Positions 23,245 to 33,426 of a DNA stretch of 64,000 bases are shown one piece after another. The notes beneath the pieces are model-generated. The model saw only the letters and a list, made by a program, of their open reading frames with translations, did no database searches and was not told the DNA's origin. Within the stretch, counting starts at the first letter, position 1; every line of letters starts with the position of its first letter. Source of the DNA: Hymenobacter sp. APR13. Lineage in GTDB: Bacteria; Bacteroidota; Bacteroidia; Cytophagales; Hymenobacteraceae. The stretch covers positions 1 through 64,000 of the forward strand of contig NZ_CP006587.1 of NCBI RefSeq assembly GCF_000737515.1, read 5' to 3'. The translations under genes and the position numbers were made by a program.

Positions 23245-25623
23245 TTAATTGGGTATGATTTGAATCCAGTCTACAGTACCGACAAATCCACCTTGACCAC
23301 CTATATGTATCGTATCATTCCCACCACCAAATGTGATAGAGAATGTATGAAGTCCAGCGGTGTTCGGATATACATCAAAACCCGTATTAGTTACTAATCG
23401 CAATGGTGCGGTACCAGTAATTTCCCCTATCATAACTTTCACTACACCTGTACCGGAAGCAGTGAAATTACGTAGGTAATAGCCCATCCCACCGTTCGCA
23501 CGAATTTGATTAGGCTCTATTATCCAACCACCAATGTTACCCCACCCCCCTTGTATATTGAAGTTTGCTTCATCAGATGGGATCAGTCCATCAGGTGCGC
23601 CAGCAGCTTTTGTATAGACTGCTGTATTCCATAACACGCTACTAGCGGGATTTGCCCCTATTGACCTAGTTCTTACCCCTACACCATTTACAGGCACATC
23701 TATATTACCTACTTGTATAGGCTTCGCTGCCTGTATCCATGTAGCGCCACCATCCAATGTCTGTTGAATATCACTAAGTATATACCCACTCGGTAGTGTA
23801 TAATCAAATGTATCTAGAACATCATTTTGTATTGGATTTGTAGGAGCTGGTGTTACTGCCGGACCAGATGGGGTTGTACTACCAGATTCAATTGTTACCG
23901 TAGTTCCCGCTTCAATAGTTGCTCCGGTTGGTATAGAGCTACTCCCCTTTAGATAAACAGTACCACCACCTTTGAACAGTACGAAACCACTATTGCAGTT
24001 AAAATCACAGTCTACAAAAGTAACAACTTTACCTACTGGAATTTCAATATACACATTAGACAAGAAGCAGTTATTGTAATAAGTGCCACCTAGACCATTC
24101 ACACTCAAACCACCACTTTGTACAATTAGATTTGACACTCTACTATATTCCCTAGTGAACATCTTATAATCATTCAAACTTGTAATGAAGTTATTTCCCA
24201 CTACGTGCGTACCTGCTGCGAGAACGGCGTTCTGAGTCAAAGAAAATGGATAAAATAATAATATGTTTCCAAATATGCCTGTAAACTGAAATGCATTAGC
24301 CAAGTCACTACCTTGATACACGCTTCCACTTAATGATGTAGCATACACCTTGGGCAAAGGATTATTTCTAATATTTGTTATTTGATTCTGCAAATTTATA
24401 TCAACCGCATTAACCTCAGATATTTTATCATCAACATATGATTGTGTTACATCACCTGCTGAATTGACCTTTGCAGTTAGCTCAGCATCCAACATTACTT
24501 CTGTAATACTACCGTTGTCAATAGCTGCTGATCCATTGATCTGCAACCAGCTCACGTTAGTTGACGTGGGCGCTACAGTACTATTCTGAATATTGTTCTT
24601 CGCAATGAATACCCCTACACCGTTGCGCACGAATTGACCTTTGGTGTAGCTACCGGCTACCCAATCATTCGCAGTGCTAACAATGGCATTGATACGACTG
24701 GTGAGGCTTAGATTGGTACTGTTAAGATCACTCTCCAACCCTTCTACTGTGGTTTCTACCGCACTGATACGAGCTTTGATTACGGTATCATCATACACGT
24801 AGTAATCACCACCACCGGAACCACCACCACCGATAAACTCCCAATCCAGGTCGGCTGGTGCATCATCAGCAGCCTGATCACCAGTGGATATCAGAGAGCC
24901 GGACAGATCCCGTTTCGCTCTGATGAATTGGTTGTTATAGATTACAATGGTGTTTTTCTTATAGTCTCCCGGCAACCAGTTTTCAATTTTGGTTAGTCCG
25001 GCTGGATTCAGTTCTCTCCAATAGGGATCATTGCTGTTCCCCGATGGTGTAGGCATGAAGTAGTTCGGCAGTTGCCCACGATCCATAGCCACTTTTGCAG
25101 AGAATAAGCGGTATTCCCCGTTGATCAGGAACTTCACCGTTTGCCCCTCAGCATAGGTATCTTCAAACGGGTTGAAATCGGCAATGCTGTTTACCTTCTC
25201 TTCAATAGAATCACGCTCTACCCATTTCGCCGGTACTTTTGGCTCTGTGAAATCACCGTCTACATATACCTGTAGCGTACTACCAGCATCATATACTAGA
25301 ATATATTCCTCATTGGGAAATTCACATTTACAGGTAGTGCCTAAGCAAAGAAAATCAGGATTCAACTCAGTAAGGGTTGATGATCCTTCATACCATTGTG
25401 GTGATGCATTGGAATAACAACGCACCATCTTATAACCGGACTTCGTGTTATTTGCGCCGGGAAGGTTATTCGCTACGGTCTGAATAATGGTAGGAATAGA
25501 AACCTTAAAGTTCTGATCAGTACCAGCACTTGTTTCAACTTCAATAACCTTATCCAGCAATTGATTCTGCTGTGTGATACTATTTAAATCTTTGATCCTT
25601 GTTTTCTCTACTCCGATTGGCAT
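23245..25623 (-). CDS. Tail fibre / receptor-binding protein with glycan-binding-like modules
   Basis: A 792-residue late protein. The N-terminal ~110 residues probably attach to the tail. Three modules of the form G-x-x-(V/I)-x-x-x-N-x-x-(F/Y)-x-AK...W follow at about 153-212, 213-265 and 316-363, resembling chitin-binding (CBM5/12-like) domains. A coiled coil (ISAVETTVEGLESDL) lies between the second and third. Next come a beta-helix-like region (about 430-590), a Pro/Thr-rich linker and a C-terminal beta-sandwich-like domain. It probably binds host surface polysaccharide. Its start lies 22 nt after a late promoter box. Confidence 0.75.
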   Translation of the reverse strand: MPIGVEKTRIKDLNSITQQNQLLDKVIEVETSAGTDQNFKVSIPTIIQTVANNLPGANNTKSGYKMVRCYSNASPQWYEGSSTLTELNPDFLCLGTTCKCEFPNEEYILVYDAGSTLQVYVDGDFTEPKVPAKWVERDSIEEKVNSIADFNPFEDTYAEGQTVKFLINGEYRLFSAKVAMDRGQLPNYFMPTPSGNSNDPYWRELNPAGLTKIENWLPGDYKKNTIVIYNNQFIRAKRDLSGSLISTGDQAADDAPADLDWEFIGGGGSGGGDYYVYDDTVIKARISAVETTVEGLESDLNSTNLSLTSRINAIVSTANDWVAGSYTKGQFVRNGVGVFIAKNNIQNSTVAPTSTNVSWLQINGSAAIDNGSITEVMLDAELTAKVNSAGDVTQSYVDDKISEVNAVDINLQNQITNIRNNPLPKVYATSLSGSVYQGSDLANAFQFTGIFGNILLFYPFSLTQNAVLAAGTHVVGNNFITSLNDYKMFTREYSRVSNLIVQSGGLSVNGLGGTYYNNCFLSNVYIEIPVGKVVTFVDCDFNCNSGFVLFKGGGTVYLKGSSSIPTGATIEAGTTVTIESGSTTPSGPAVTPAPTNPIQNDVLDTFDYTLPSGYILSDIQQTLDGGATWIQAAKPIQVGNIDVPVNGVGVRTRSIGANPASSVLWNTAVYTKAAGAPDGLIPSDEANFNIQGGWGNIGGWIIEPNQIRANGGMGYYLRNFTASGTGVVKVMIGEITGTAPLRLVTNTGFDVYPNTAGLHTFSITFGGGNDTIHIGGQGGFVGTVDWIQIIPN

Positions 25624-25644
25624 ATAGTGTTATGATATTATAAC

Positions 25645-25653
25645 CTATATATC
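25645..25653 (-). promoter_or_regulatory. Late promoter box, fibre-lysis unit
   Basis: GATATATAGG followed by TTATAATATC on the minus strand, about 22 nt before the fibre ATG. It lies inside the 34-bp gap between the fibre gene and a divergent accessory gene. Confidence 0.6.
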
Positions 25654-25657
25654 CTTA

Positions 25658-26308
25658 ATGCGAAATAGAAACATCACTGATTATACACGCCTAAAAAAAT
25701 TAACATATAATGAATTAACAATCAATGACATACTTGTTTTAACCTATCACAGAATCGGTAAGCATGACGGTATAACAAGAAAAAACCTCATCTTAAACTT
25801 TACATTGACACTGGACTCACACCCCCATTCAATTCCCCTTCACATGTCTGAAATCATTTTTTACGCATTAAATAAGGATATAGAGGTTAGCAAGTATACT
25901 TCGCTGGATTTTGCCAAAAAGACTAAACCTGAGTGGATTATTCAAGAAAGCACTTCTGTTGAGATCAATGGCAATTACAAGAACATCATGCTTGACTATA
26001 TTTTTTACAATGCAAATGGCGTAGTCGTAAATGAAATAACAGATGGAAGATGGAAGTTGATTAAACTCATATGCTATAGAAATGAGTTTTTTCAAAAAGT
26101 TGTGATAAGCTGCAAGGCGGTTGACCCTAATGGCAGAATTTGCGGAGTAGAATTGAATAACACAGGTATAGAAGGTGTAATTCAAGCTTTCAAAAAACTG
26201 AGAAAGTTCTCCAAGTTTGAAAACCTAGAGAACCTACTACTTTCAAATGAAAACGAGAAGCTTAAGAAAGAAATAGAAAAGCTTAAGATTAAATTAGGAA
26301 TCAAATAA
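25658..26308 (+). CDS. Accessory gene (moron) in the tail module, unknown
   Basis: A 216-residue low-GC protein on the strand opposite to all its neighbours, inserted between the tail tip and fibre genes. Orientation, base composition and compact fit (34 nt and 9 nt to its neighbours) mark it as an accessory insertion. It is predicted mostly beta in the middle (NIMLDYIFYNANGVVVNE, KVVISCKAVDPNGRI), with a C-terminal coiled coil (ENEKLKKEIEKLKIKLG). I do not recognise the family. Confidence 0.7.
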   Translation: MRNRNITDYTRLKKLTYNELTINDILVLTYHRIGKHDGITRKNLILNFTLTLDSHPHSIPLHMSEIIFYALNKDIEVSKYTSLDFAKKTKPEWIIQESTSVEINGNYKNIMLDYIFYNANGVVVNEITDGRWKLIKLICYRNEFFQKVVISCKAVDPNGRICGVELNNTGIEGVIQAFKKLRKFSKFENLENLLLSNENEKLKKEIEKLKIKLGIK

Positions 26309-26317
26309 CTTCAACTA

Positions 26318-29300
26318 TTACACTTCCCCTCTCTCGGATATTCTAAATAATTCATCACCATTACTCTTCACTATACGATAAGTAACCCGACCGTTTTTAG
26401 TAGCTATTCTTACTTTGTTGGGTAGATCAGGTTCCACACCACCGAAACTACCATCCGCTAAACGCTGGCAGCTAATTTTAGCTATTCCTTTCCGTTCGTT
26501 TTTAAAGCAGGAAACGATCAGGAATCTACCATCGGTATCCTGTGGCATATCCAACATCATCCCTACTCGCAGTGCTGAGAAGCCCGGTCCGGCAACTTCA
26601 CCTGATACTACAGCTACTGGTGAAGCTCTGAGTGATAATCTATCCTGCGCTGCATTATCCAACAACGCGGTATAGGAAGGGTAGCTAGGACGTTTCCACC
26701 CTGTAGTAGCCGTGAAGTCAGCTAGGCTGATAGCGTGTCTCCATGCGTACACATCCATCTTCACAGGTGGTAACGGATTGCCCGTTGCTGATGGTAGCAA
26801 GGGTAGATCAGCATGTACCAGTTCCACCGGCTTTAGCTCAAGATTGGTGGTTACCGGATTGGTAGCATAGAAGTAATCAGTTGTTTGCTCACTCCAATCA
26901 ACCGCCCCTGGTTGAATGCTTAGCGCTACATGGTTGAAACGCACTTGAGCCGGACTACTGCCCACTATAACCGGCTCCAACAGCTTCACCCGCACCTTTG
27001 CCCCTGGCATACCCAATGATAGGTTAACCGTGTAGGTTTTCCACTTGTCTTTGCTGTTCATTTCAACGGCTAGGTTCTGTCCGAACGGAACACCATCACA
27101 GAGAATCTGGAAATACTGTGTTACTAGGATATCGGCTGGATTCGCTGTTAGAGGGTCTACAATGGCTCTAAACTCTAATTGCATTGCATCTTCATCCTGT
27201 CCGGTTAAGTGCGGTACAGGTGGTGATAAGAGGAAATTAGCGGTGCTGGTAGCCGTTACGGGTACTACTCTAACTGCAAACTCTTTTGCCTTCTCCCCCT
27301 TTGCGCGGCTGCTGACAATACTTCCTTCCTTGCTCCAATACAACGGGCGCGAGTTATCAGAACTCCATTCCACAAAGTCACCATTGCGGAATAGGTTGCT
27401 TTCTAGCTGTAGCTCAACTACTGCCTTCACACTGTCGGCGGCGGCTACAGTGGTTCTATTCTGTACAGCGTTAATCCAGAACACTTCATTGCTAGCTGTT
27501 GCAAAGCGGCTTTCCAGTACGCGTAAGGTCGGCGCGGTTGAATCTTCACTTACCAGCAACGTACCGGCTGGTGAGAAGGTACGCGTAGCAAAGCTGGTGT
27601 AGACTTCATTCAAGCTGATGATTCTCCAATACCCATCTGATTGAAATAAGAAGGCATTGAAACAGCGTAGGATGTTATCTAATACAGTGCGGGCATCAAC
27701 AATATCTTCATCCGTTATAACCTTACCATCTTTCTTATTGGAAGCGTTACGGTGTACATAGGCTTCTGCTAGTGGATCACCTGTAGCACTCATCAACCGA
27801 TCACGTAGGTTGATCCCTACCATAAGCGGTAAGTTCACGTCACAATAGCTCAGACACTTCAGAATGATGGATAACATGGAAGTTCTGCCTTCCTGACGTT
27901 CGCGTAAGTGATTGATGAATTTGGTACTCTTCAGTTTGCCTAATCCATCCGTTGCCAGTATCGTTACCTTCTGTCCAGCTCCTAGCATTCGCTCAGAGTA
28001 GGTAGTAGCATCAATGTAGCCGCGAAACTGTAGCACACCCGCTCTGTAGTAATCAACCCGATGGTTACGATCATCCGCTAGCACCGTATCTACAAACTGT
28101 TGGGCAACGCTGGTGTACACGTTAAATTCAAGGTTGGCACCGACGGATTCCGGCAAGTATCCAGCCGGATCACCACCCGTATCCCAACTCAGGATAACGG
28201 GTTCATCCGTACCACACACATTGGTAACCGGACCGTTCCAATCACGCTGGTAAATGCGTAGTTCGGTAGCTACACTACTACGATCATCAAAGCTGAGTTT
28301 CCAGCGTTCTCTATAGCGGTTTTCAATTCTAAATTCAGCCGTTACATACCGATCATTCGCGTCATAAATATCAACGATATAATCACCAGCATATAGATTT
28401 TCAAAAATACCCGTTTCATTATCTTGAATATAACCGGCTCTAACACCGGCTCTCATATGATAACGGATAGGCATAGAGGGACTAATAGCATTAATCCACA
28501 CGCTACCGTTTTCAGATGATTGATCATCAACATCTGTTTTAATAATATCTACTACTCTCAAATCACCTAATGCAGCTTCAATAACAGGTGTGGTATCATC
28601 AAAGATGATCCGATCACTATCATTCGGAATGGTAGGATTCGCTATATGGAAGCGTACACGTCGGTTGATGGTACCAATCTGATACTGATCAATTACTTCT
28701 GCTTCAGGAATAGCATAATAGAAATACCCGTAACCAGCTACCTTTTCCCAATACTGGTTATCAGCACCGATGGTAGGCGCTGGAATCAACCCGTTCGGGA
28801 AGTTATTGGACTGAAGTTTCATCTTAGCCTTATAGAATCCATTCCAATCATAGCGCATTACATCCCCGGCATTATAGTACCAGTAGCCGCCGGAAATCGG
28901 GGCTGGTGAGCTATAGAAGGGAGAAAAGTTCTGTGGTGGATTTGGGTAAGGTTCTCTACTTGCCGTTACAAAAAACTTCACATAGCCTACTTGATCCTGT
29001 GGACCATGCGTTAGCTGCTCCCAAAAGCCCTGGGCTACCCCGTTTGCGTCGGGATAGGGTCTTTTGGTGTCACTGGTACCGATCATATCCACTTTAGCGC
29101 GGTAATACTGTCTAGCGCTATCCCCGTTGCGGATGTAGCTCACAATACTTCCTGTCAAGTACTGTGGTGTGTACTGGTAGAAGTCAGCATAGGTGAGGTT
29201 GATCGGATTCACCGTAATCACCTGCTTCGTTGTCTTATCCCATGCTAAGCCTTGAATCTGTCCGATGTTGCGCCCGTTGTAGATGTATTCATACTTCAAC

Positions 29301-29890
29301 CAATCATAAACCGGCACACCAGTACCACCGGCACCAGGAGCCGCCCCCCTACCTACTACTAGGGTTGGGGTATTGAGTCTACAGTTACCAAAATCAATTA
29401 GCTGAGCTACGTAGCTACCGGCTGGCACATTCTCGTAGCGAAACTGTGTGATACCGGATGCAGCTTGTGTAGTGCTGGTAGGGATACCTAGATTGGTGAT
29501 GTAGCAGCTAATAGGGGTTTTAGAGCTATCCGCTTCAATGAAGATCATCCCATCCGTACTGGTGTTGGTGGTGGTGTTAGCAGTACCCGTATAATTCAAG
29601 TACAGATCACATTGTCCAGCACAGGTGATATCCGCTAGATCATCCCAACGATACGTTCCAGGTATACTATCCGCTTTCACTACGCGCATGTTACCAAAGG
29701 CACAATAGCGTTCTAATTCGGTATTGTTGGCTATCTGATAAGGTGAGCATGTAAAGGTTGTAGCGGTAACTGAAATAGTAGCCGGATACGTACCTGCTTC
29801 ACGTGAAGCAGTATCATAAAACACTTCGGTTTGTTGTGAGCTGTTATCAGGGTTTAATACACAGTATCTTTGTAGTAATATTCTAGGCAT
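26318..29890 (-). CDS. Central tail tip / tail hub protein
   Basis: A 1190-residue protein directly after the tape measure gene, the usual place of the distal tail/tip protein that closes the tail tube. Two modules at about 240-295 (GSIVSYIRNGDSARQYYRAKV...FWEQL) and 335-385 (AGDVMRYDWNGFYKAKM...YWEKV) belong to the same glycan-binding-like type as those of the fibre. The centre (about 545-780) contains GxLxFRGYIDATTYSERM and ILRCFNAFLFQSDGYWRI, reminiscent of baseplate hub proteins. The C-terminal ~150 residues are beta-rich. A late box and a terminator lie upstream. Confidence 0.75.
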   Translation of the reverse strand: MPRILLQRYCVLNPDNSSQQTEVFYDTASREAGTYPATISVTATTFTCSPYQIANNTELERYCAFGNMRVVKADSIPGTYRWDDLADITCAGQCDLYLNYTGTANTTTNTSTDGMIFIEADSSKTPISCYITNLGIPTSTTQAASGITQFRYENVPAGSYVAQLIDFGNCRLNTPTLVVGRGAAPGAGGTGVPVYDWLKYEYIYNGRNIGQIQGLAWDKTTKQVITVNPINLTYADFYQYTPQYLTGSIVSYIRNGDSARQYYRAKVDMIGTSDTKRPYPDANGVAQGFWEQLTHGPQDQVGYVKFFVTASREPYPNPPQNFSPFYSSPAPISGGYWYYNAGDVMRYDWNGFYKAKMKLQSNNFPNGLIPAPTIGADNQYWEKVAGYGYFYYAIPEAEVIDQYQIGTINRRVRFHIANPTIPNDSDRIIFDDTTPVIEAALGDLRVVDIIKTDVDDQSSENGSVWINAISPSMPIRYHMRAGVRAGYIQDNETGIFENLYAGDYIVDIYDANDRYVTAEFRIENRYRERWKLSFDDRSSVATELRIYQRDWNGPVTNVCGTDEPVILSWDTGGDPAGYLPESVGANLEFNVYTSVAQQFVDTVLADDRNHRVDYYRAGVLQFRGYIDATTYSERMLGAGQKVTILATDGLGKLKSTKFINHLRERQEGRTSMLSIILKCLSYCDVNLPLMVGINLRDRLMSATGDPLAEAYVHRNASNKKDGKVITDEDIVDARTVLDNILRCFNAFLFQSDGYWRIISLNEVYTSFATRTFSPAGTLLVSEDSTAPTLRVLESRFATASNEVFWINAVQNRTTVAAADSVKAVVELQLESNLFRNGDFVEWSSDNSRPLYWSKEGSIVSSRAKGEKAKEFAVRVVPVTATSTANFLLSPPVPHLTGQDEDAMQLEFRAIVDPLTANPADILVTQYFQILCDGVPFGQNLAVEMNSKDKWKTYTVNLSLGMPGAKVRVKLLEPVIVGSSPAQVRFNHVALSIQPGAVDWSEQTTDYFYATNPVTTNLELKPVELVHADLPLLPSATGNPLPPVKMDVYAWRHAISLADFTATTGWKRPSYPSYTALLDNAAQDRLSLRASPVAVVSGEVAGPGFSALRVGMMLDMPQDTDGRFLIVSCFKNERKGIAKISCQRLADGSFGGVEPDLPNKVRIATKNGRVTYRIVKSNGDELFRISERGEV

Positions 29891-29909
29891 AAATACATTC
29901 GTTTATAGC

Positions 29910-29918
29910 CTATATATC
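29910..29918 (-). promoter_or_regulatory. Late promoter box, tail tip unit
   Basis: GATATATAGG followed by CTATAAACGAA on the minus strand, about 20 nt before the ATG at 29890 and directly downstream of the terminator at 29939-29967. Confidence 0.6.
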
Positions 29919-29938
29919 TGATATTAGACTATAAAGAA

Positions 29939-29967
29939 AAAGGCTCCGTACTTAATACAGAGCCTTT
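29939..29967 (-). terminator. Terminator after the tape measure gene
   Basis: AAAGGCTC pairs with GAGCCTTT; on the minus strand a T-rich tract follows. It lies 7 nt after the tape measure stop and before the next late promoter box. Confidence 0.75.
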
Positions 29968-29973
29968 CACCGT

Positions 29974-32900
29974 TTATCGTTTTGTTCCTAATCGGTACTC
30001 ATCTACACTCATTGATGAACGCAACGTGGGACCATCTGCACGTAGCTCTACTGGTTGGAACTTCACTTCTAGTGTCAGGTTCTGCTTCTGCTGAGCTGAT
30101 ACATTACCAGCTCCACTACCGACACTGCTACCAACGTTGGCTACAGCACCCGTACCAGAGCTACCACCACCACTGAGAATACTGGTAGCCGCACCTTTCA
30201 CTAAGGTACCCAACGCAATAGCCGCCACACCAGCCGCTACAGCCGTGAATGGGTTGGTAAAGGCAGATTTGATAGCCTTCACCGTAACACCAGTGGTAAT
30301 GGCTAGCTTCCCTAGCTGAATCAGGATATCCCCAACAGCACCTAGTAGAATGCCACCCAATGAACTGATTGGTGCGGCACCTGAAATCACGTTTGCAATA
30401 CCAGCCGACATATTACCAGCCGCCGTAGCTAAACCGGATTCAATAGCGCTGTTCATGTCGGCTAACCCTTGCTGAGCTTTCACCCCGAACTGAGCATTAT
30501 CAAAATCCGCTTGTGCCTGGATAAAGGCTTCAGACAACGGACTTACCCCTTCCGCTTTCAGGATAGAAAGGCGCTGGTAGGCATTTTCCGCTTGTCTGCT
30601 GACAGTATCCAGACTCACACCATATGCTTCCCCTTCAACCTTTGCTTCAGCGTAGGCGGTTGCTGCTTCGCGTAGGGCTTTGGCTTGCTCTCTGGTACCG
30701 GCTGAAAGATCTTCACCAGTGGCGCTGGTTGTTTTGATCACAGGATCAGGAACACCAACCGGACCGGATAGCTTCACATCATAGCGTACCTCTACATCCT
30801 TGCGTCTATCAACTTCTGCATTATTCGCTTTTAATTGATTCGTTAGGTTGGTTACTTCATCGGATTGTAACCCAAACAACTCAGTAGCTTTCTTAATACC
30901 AGACTCCAACAAGGAACCACGTTCACGTAGAATATCATAACGTGATCCTAATACAGCATATTCCTGATTAGTGCGTTCTAAGTTATCGGCTATATCCTTT
31001 AAGAAATCCGCTTGTTTGGTTTTCAGATTCTCAGCATCCTTCTGCTTCTTTAGTTCTTCCTGATATTGCTTACTTAATTCAATATTGGTTTTATAGCTAA
31101 CACCAGCCGCAATGAATGATTTGTTATTCTGATTACCACCGGCATCAATAAAACTATCACGAAATGCCTCAAACGCTTTAGCACGTTCACCGGCTGCATC
31201 ATATTCAAACTTTGGTTTAATCTTTACATCAGCATTAATTTTGCTGAGTGATTTAGCTAATGTGTCGTAGGCTTGCTTTATATCATCAGCAGCCTTAGAA
31301 CCAGCCGAACCAACCTGTTTGAATTGCTTTATCTGTTCTCTCAGTGATTCAATAACAGCATCTTCAGCCGCAAACTTGGAAGCATCCTTTTCATTAAAAC
31401 GAACTTCCAACGCTTTCTTCAATGCGTCCTGTAGCTGCTTTAACGTGGTAATCTTCGCTTTCTTCTTAGATGTATCAGCATCATCAGCAGCACCAGCCGC
31501 TTTAGTAGCTCCCGTATTTGCGTTCTGAACACCAGTTAAGTTATTCAACTGCAAAGTCAGACCTCTAACGGCTTCATGTGCAGCACCAGCACGTTTAATA
31601 AAGTCAGAATATTCTTTCGTGTTCTTCCCGTATTTAATCAGCTCACCACCTTGCCCACTAGCATCACCCAATGTTGCTACAGCTACAAACCCTTGCTTTT
31701 CAATCTGCTTACGTTGGTCATAAAAGTTACGGTACACTTCAGCAGCTTCCGAAAGCTTCTTACGCGTTTCAGCAATTTCAGCAGCATTCACCGTTTTCAG
31801 CAGTGCTTTATTATCTTCTGTAAAGGCTCTAACCCTTGCGCTATTAATCGTTAATATGTTACCGTAGCTATCCCATGAATCAGCAGCGCCAGGAACGGTT
31901 TCATTTAACCGCTCCATCACCTTGTTCAATTCAGCTTGCTCTTCTTTCGTCTTATTGGTTTTGCTCTTCAGCGCTTCATACTGCTTCAACAGGGACTCAG
32001 CAGCAGCATTCACCCCGTTTAGCTGTTCACGCTGTAGTTTAAACTCGTTCGCACTGTCACCACTGGTAGCCGCCAAATACGCAATACCAGCCGCTAAGGC
32101 AGCAACACCAGCAATAGCTAAAGTGATTGGACCACCCAACACAGCGAGTCCCGTAGACACCACCGAAACAGCCGAACCAACCGCACCCAATGCTAGCAGC
32201 AAGGGACCGGCAGCGGCAGCCAAACCAGCTACTACAAAGATTGCCTTTTGGGTAACCGGATCTAAGTTCTCAAATGCCGTTGCCAGCTCTTCTAATTTAG
32301 CGCCTAAACGACCCGCTACAGCCTCCAAATCCAATACCTTGTTCGCGGTGTTGCCTAGCTTAGAAAGTGCCAACACGCCCGTATCAGACAGGTTTTCAAG
32401 GGTGTTCTTCAACCCGCTGGTTACCTGTGGCAACTTGCCAAACTCACTGGTGAGCGTGGCAATAAATTCTTTGCTGGTAATACCTAGTTGGCGCAACCCC
32501 TCCGCACTGGTAGTACCAAATGCTTTCTGTAGCACCTCTCCCACCTGTGGCAAGGCTTGCTTGAGCTGGTTCAAATCTTGACCCATCACATTGGATGTGT
32601 TGTTGATTTGAGTGAGTGCTAGCGTTACCCGGTCTAATTCGGCTTTGCCTTTACCAACGGTAGCCAGGGCATTACCAAAGCTGAGTAGAATCTTCCTAGA
32701 CTCTTCAGCCGCAAATCCAGCCGCTTGTAAAGCAGTGGCACCCTGAAGCGCTTCCTTTAAGCCTAAACCAGGGAGCTTGGCTATTTCCAGCGTTTTCTTT
32801 AGCTCTTCCCCTACATCCTTGGAGCCTTTGTATACGGCGCGGAAACCCATTTCCAACGCTTGCATATCAGCGCCCGTTTTAATAGCCGCACCACCTAACA

Positions 32901-33054
32901 GCAGTAAGGGAGCTGTTATGAAAGTGGATAGCGCGGTACCGGATTGCTTCGCGTAATCAGTTAATCTACCTAAGCCTTTTTCCGCTTGTTTTATTCCATA
33001 TTCAAATTCATCAATCTTACAATCAATGACTACCCGTAAATTTTCTAATTCCAC
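29974..33054 (-). CDS. Tail tape measure protein
   Basis: A 1026-residue tape measure protein that sets tail length. The N-terminal domain (about 70-230) has the recognisable tape-measure motif block (ALQGATALQAAGFAAEESRKILLSF..., DLNQLKQALPQVGEVLQKAFGT). Hydrophobic segments follow (about 265-330), then long coiled coils (about 340-800) and a Gly/Ala-rich hydrophobic C-terminal part (about 880-970). Assuming about 1.5 A per residue, the tail would be roughly 150 nm. It follows the tail chaperone frameshift pair, the standard siphovirus order. Confidence 0.92.
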   Translation of the reverse strand: MELENLRVVIDCKIDEFEYGIKQAEKGLGRLTDYAKQSGTALSTFITAPLLLLGGAAIKTGADMQALEMGFRAVYKGSKDVGEELKKTLEIAKLPGLGLKEALQGATALQAAGFAAEESRKILLSFGNALATVGKGKAELDRVTLALTQINNTSNVMGQDLNQLKQALPQVGEVLQKAFGTTSAEGLRQLGITSKEFIATLTSEFGKLPQVTSGLKNTLENLSDTGVLALSKLGNTANKVLDLEAVAGRLGAKLEELATAFENLDPVTQKAIFVVAGLAAAAGPLLLALGAVGSAVSVVSTGLAVLGGPITLAIAGVAALAAGIAYLAATSGDSANEFKLQREQLNGVNAAAESLLKQYEALKSKTNKTKEEQAELNKVMERLNETVPGAADSWDSYGNILTINSARVRAFTEDNKALLKTVNAAEIAETRKKLSEAAEVYRNFYDQRKQIEKQGFVAVATLGDASGQGGELIKYGKNTKEYSDFIKRAGAAHEAVRGLTLQLNNLTGVQNANTGATKAAGAADDADTSKKKAKITTLKQLQDALKKALEVRFNEKDASKFAAEDAVIESLREQIKQFKQVGSAGSKAADDIKQAYDTLAKSLSKINADVKIKPKFEYDAAGERAKAFEAFRDSFIDAGGNQNNKSFIAAGVSYKTNIELSKQYQEELKKQKDAENLKTKQADFLKDIADNLERTNQEYAVLGSRYDILRERGSLLESGIKKATELFGLQSDEVTNLTNQLKANNAEVDRRKDVEVRYDVKLSGPVGVPDPVIKTTSATGEDLSAGTREQAKALREAATAYAEAKVEGEAYGVSLDTVSRQAENAYQRLSILKAEGVSPLSEAFIQAQADFDNAQFGVKAQQGLADMNSAIESGLATAAGNMSAGIANVISGAAPISSLGGILLGAVGDILIQLGKLAITTGVTVKAIKSAFTNPFTAVAAGVAAIALGTLVKGAATSILSGGGSSGTGAVANVGSSVGSGAGNVSAQQKQNLTLEVKFQPVELRADGPTLRSSMSVDEYRLGTKR

Positions 33055-33070
33055 TATTCATAACTTATTT

Positions 33071-33400
33071 TTATAACAACCCGCGTTCCTTCATACTATT
33101 CCAATAGGCAGTATCCGCTTCATAAGAAGATGCTGTATCATTAGCTAGATCATCTAACAATTGAAAAATCTTTGATTCCGGTATAAACTTATCGGCTACT
33201 AGATTTACCATTTGCCAGCAGATACGACGGGTACGCTTCCATTCGTTTAATTCACGTACTCTATGCCCATACCTAGCGTATTCGTATTCTTGCCATGTTA
33301 AATTCCAGAAATCTTCGGGTAACATTCCTAACTCACCTAATGCAAAACATTCTATATCACTAAACACTGTTACATCTTCTATTTCAACATGTTCTGACAC
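33071..33400 (-). CDS. Tail assembly chaperone, T-like part (made by -1 frameshift)
   Basis: This frame is called as 109 residues from a GTG, but it is open upstream to the slippery GGGAAAC at 33439-33445 inside the preceding gene. It is therefore best read as the C-terminal extension of a 254-residue fusion joined after MQKRMGN by a -1 shift (continuing RRRVTFPAEAIQDVSEHV). It resembles the T part of lambda gpG/gpGT-type chaperones (ELGMLPEDFWNLTWQEYEYA). The fusion bridges tail tube subunits and the tape measure. Free expression from the GTG is less likely. Confidence 0.72.
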   Translation of the reverse strand: MSEHVEIEDVTVFSDIECFALGELGMLPEDFWNLTWQEYEYARYGHRVRELNEWKRTRRICWQMVNLVADKFIPESKIFQLLDDLANDTASSYEADTAYWNSMKERGLL

Positions 33401-33426
33401 ATCCTGTATTGCTTCAGCGGGGAATG

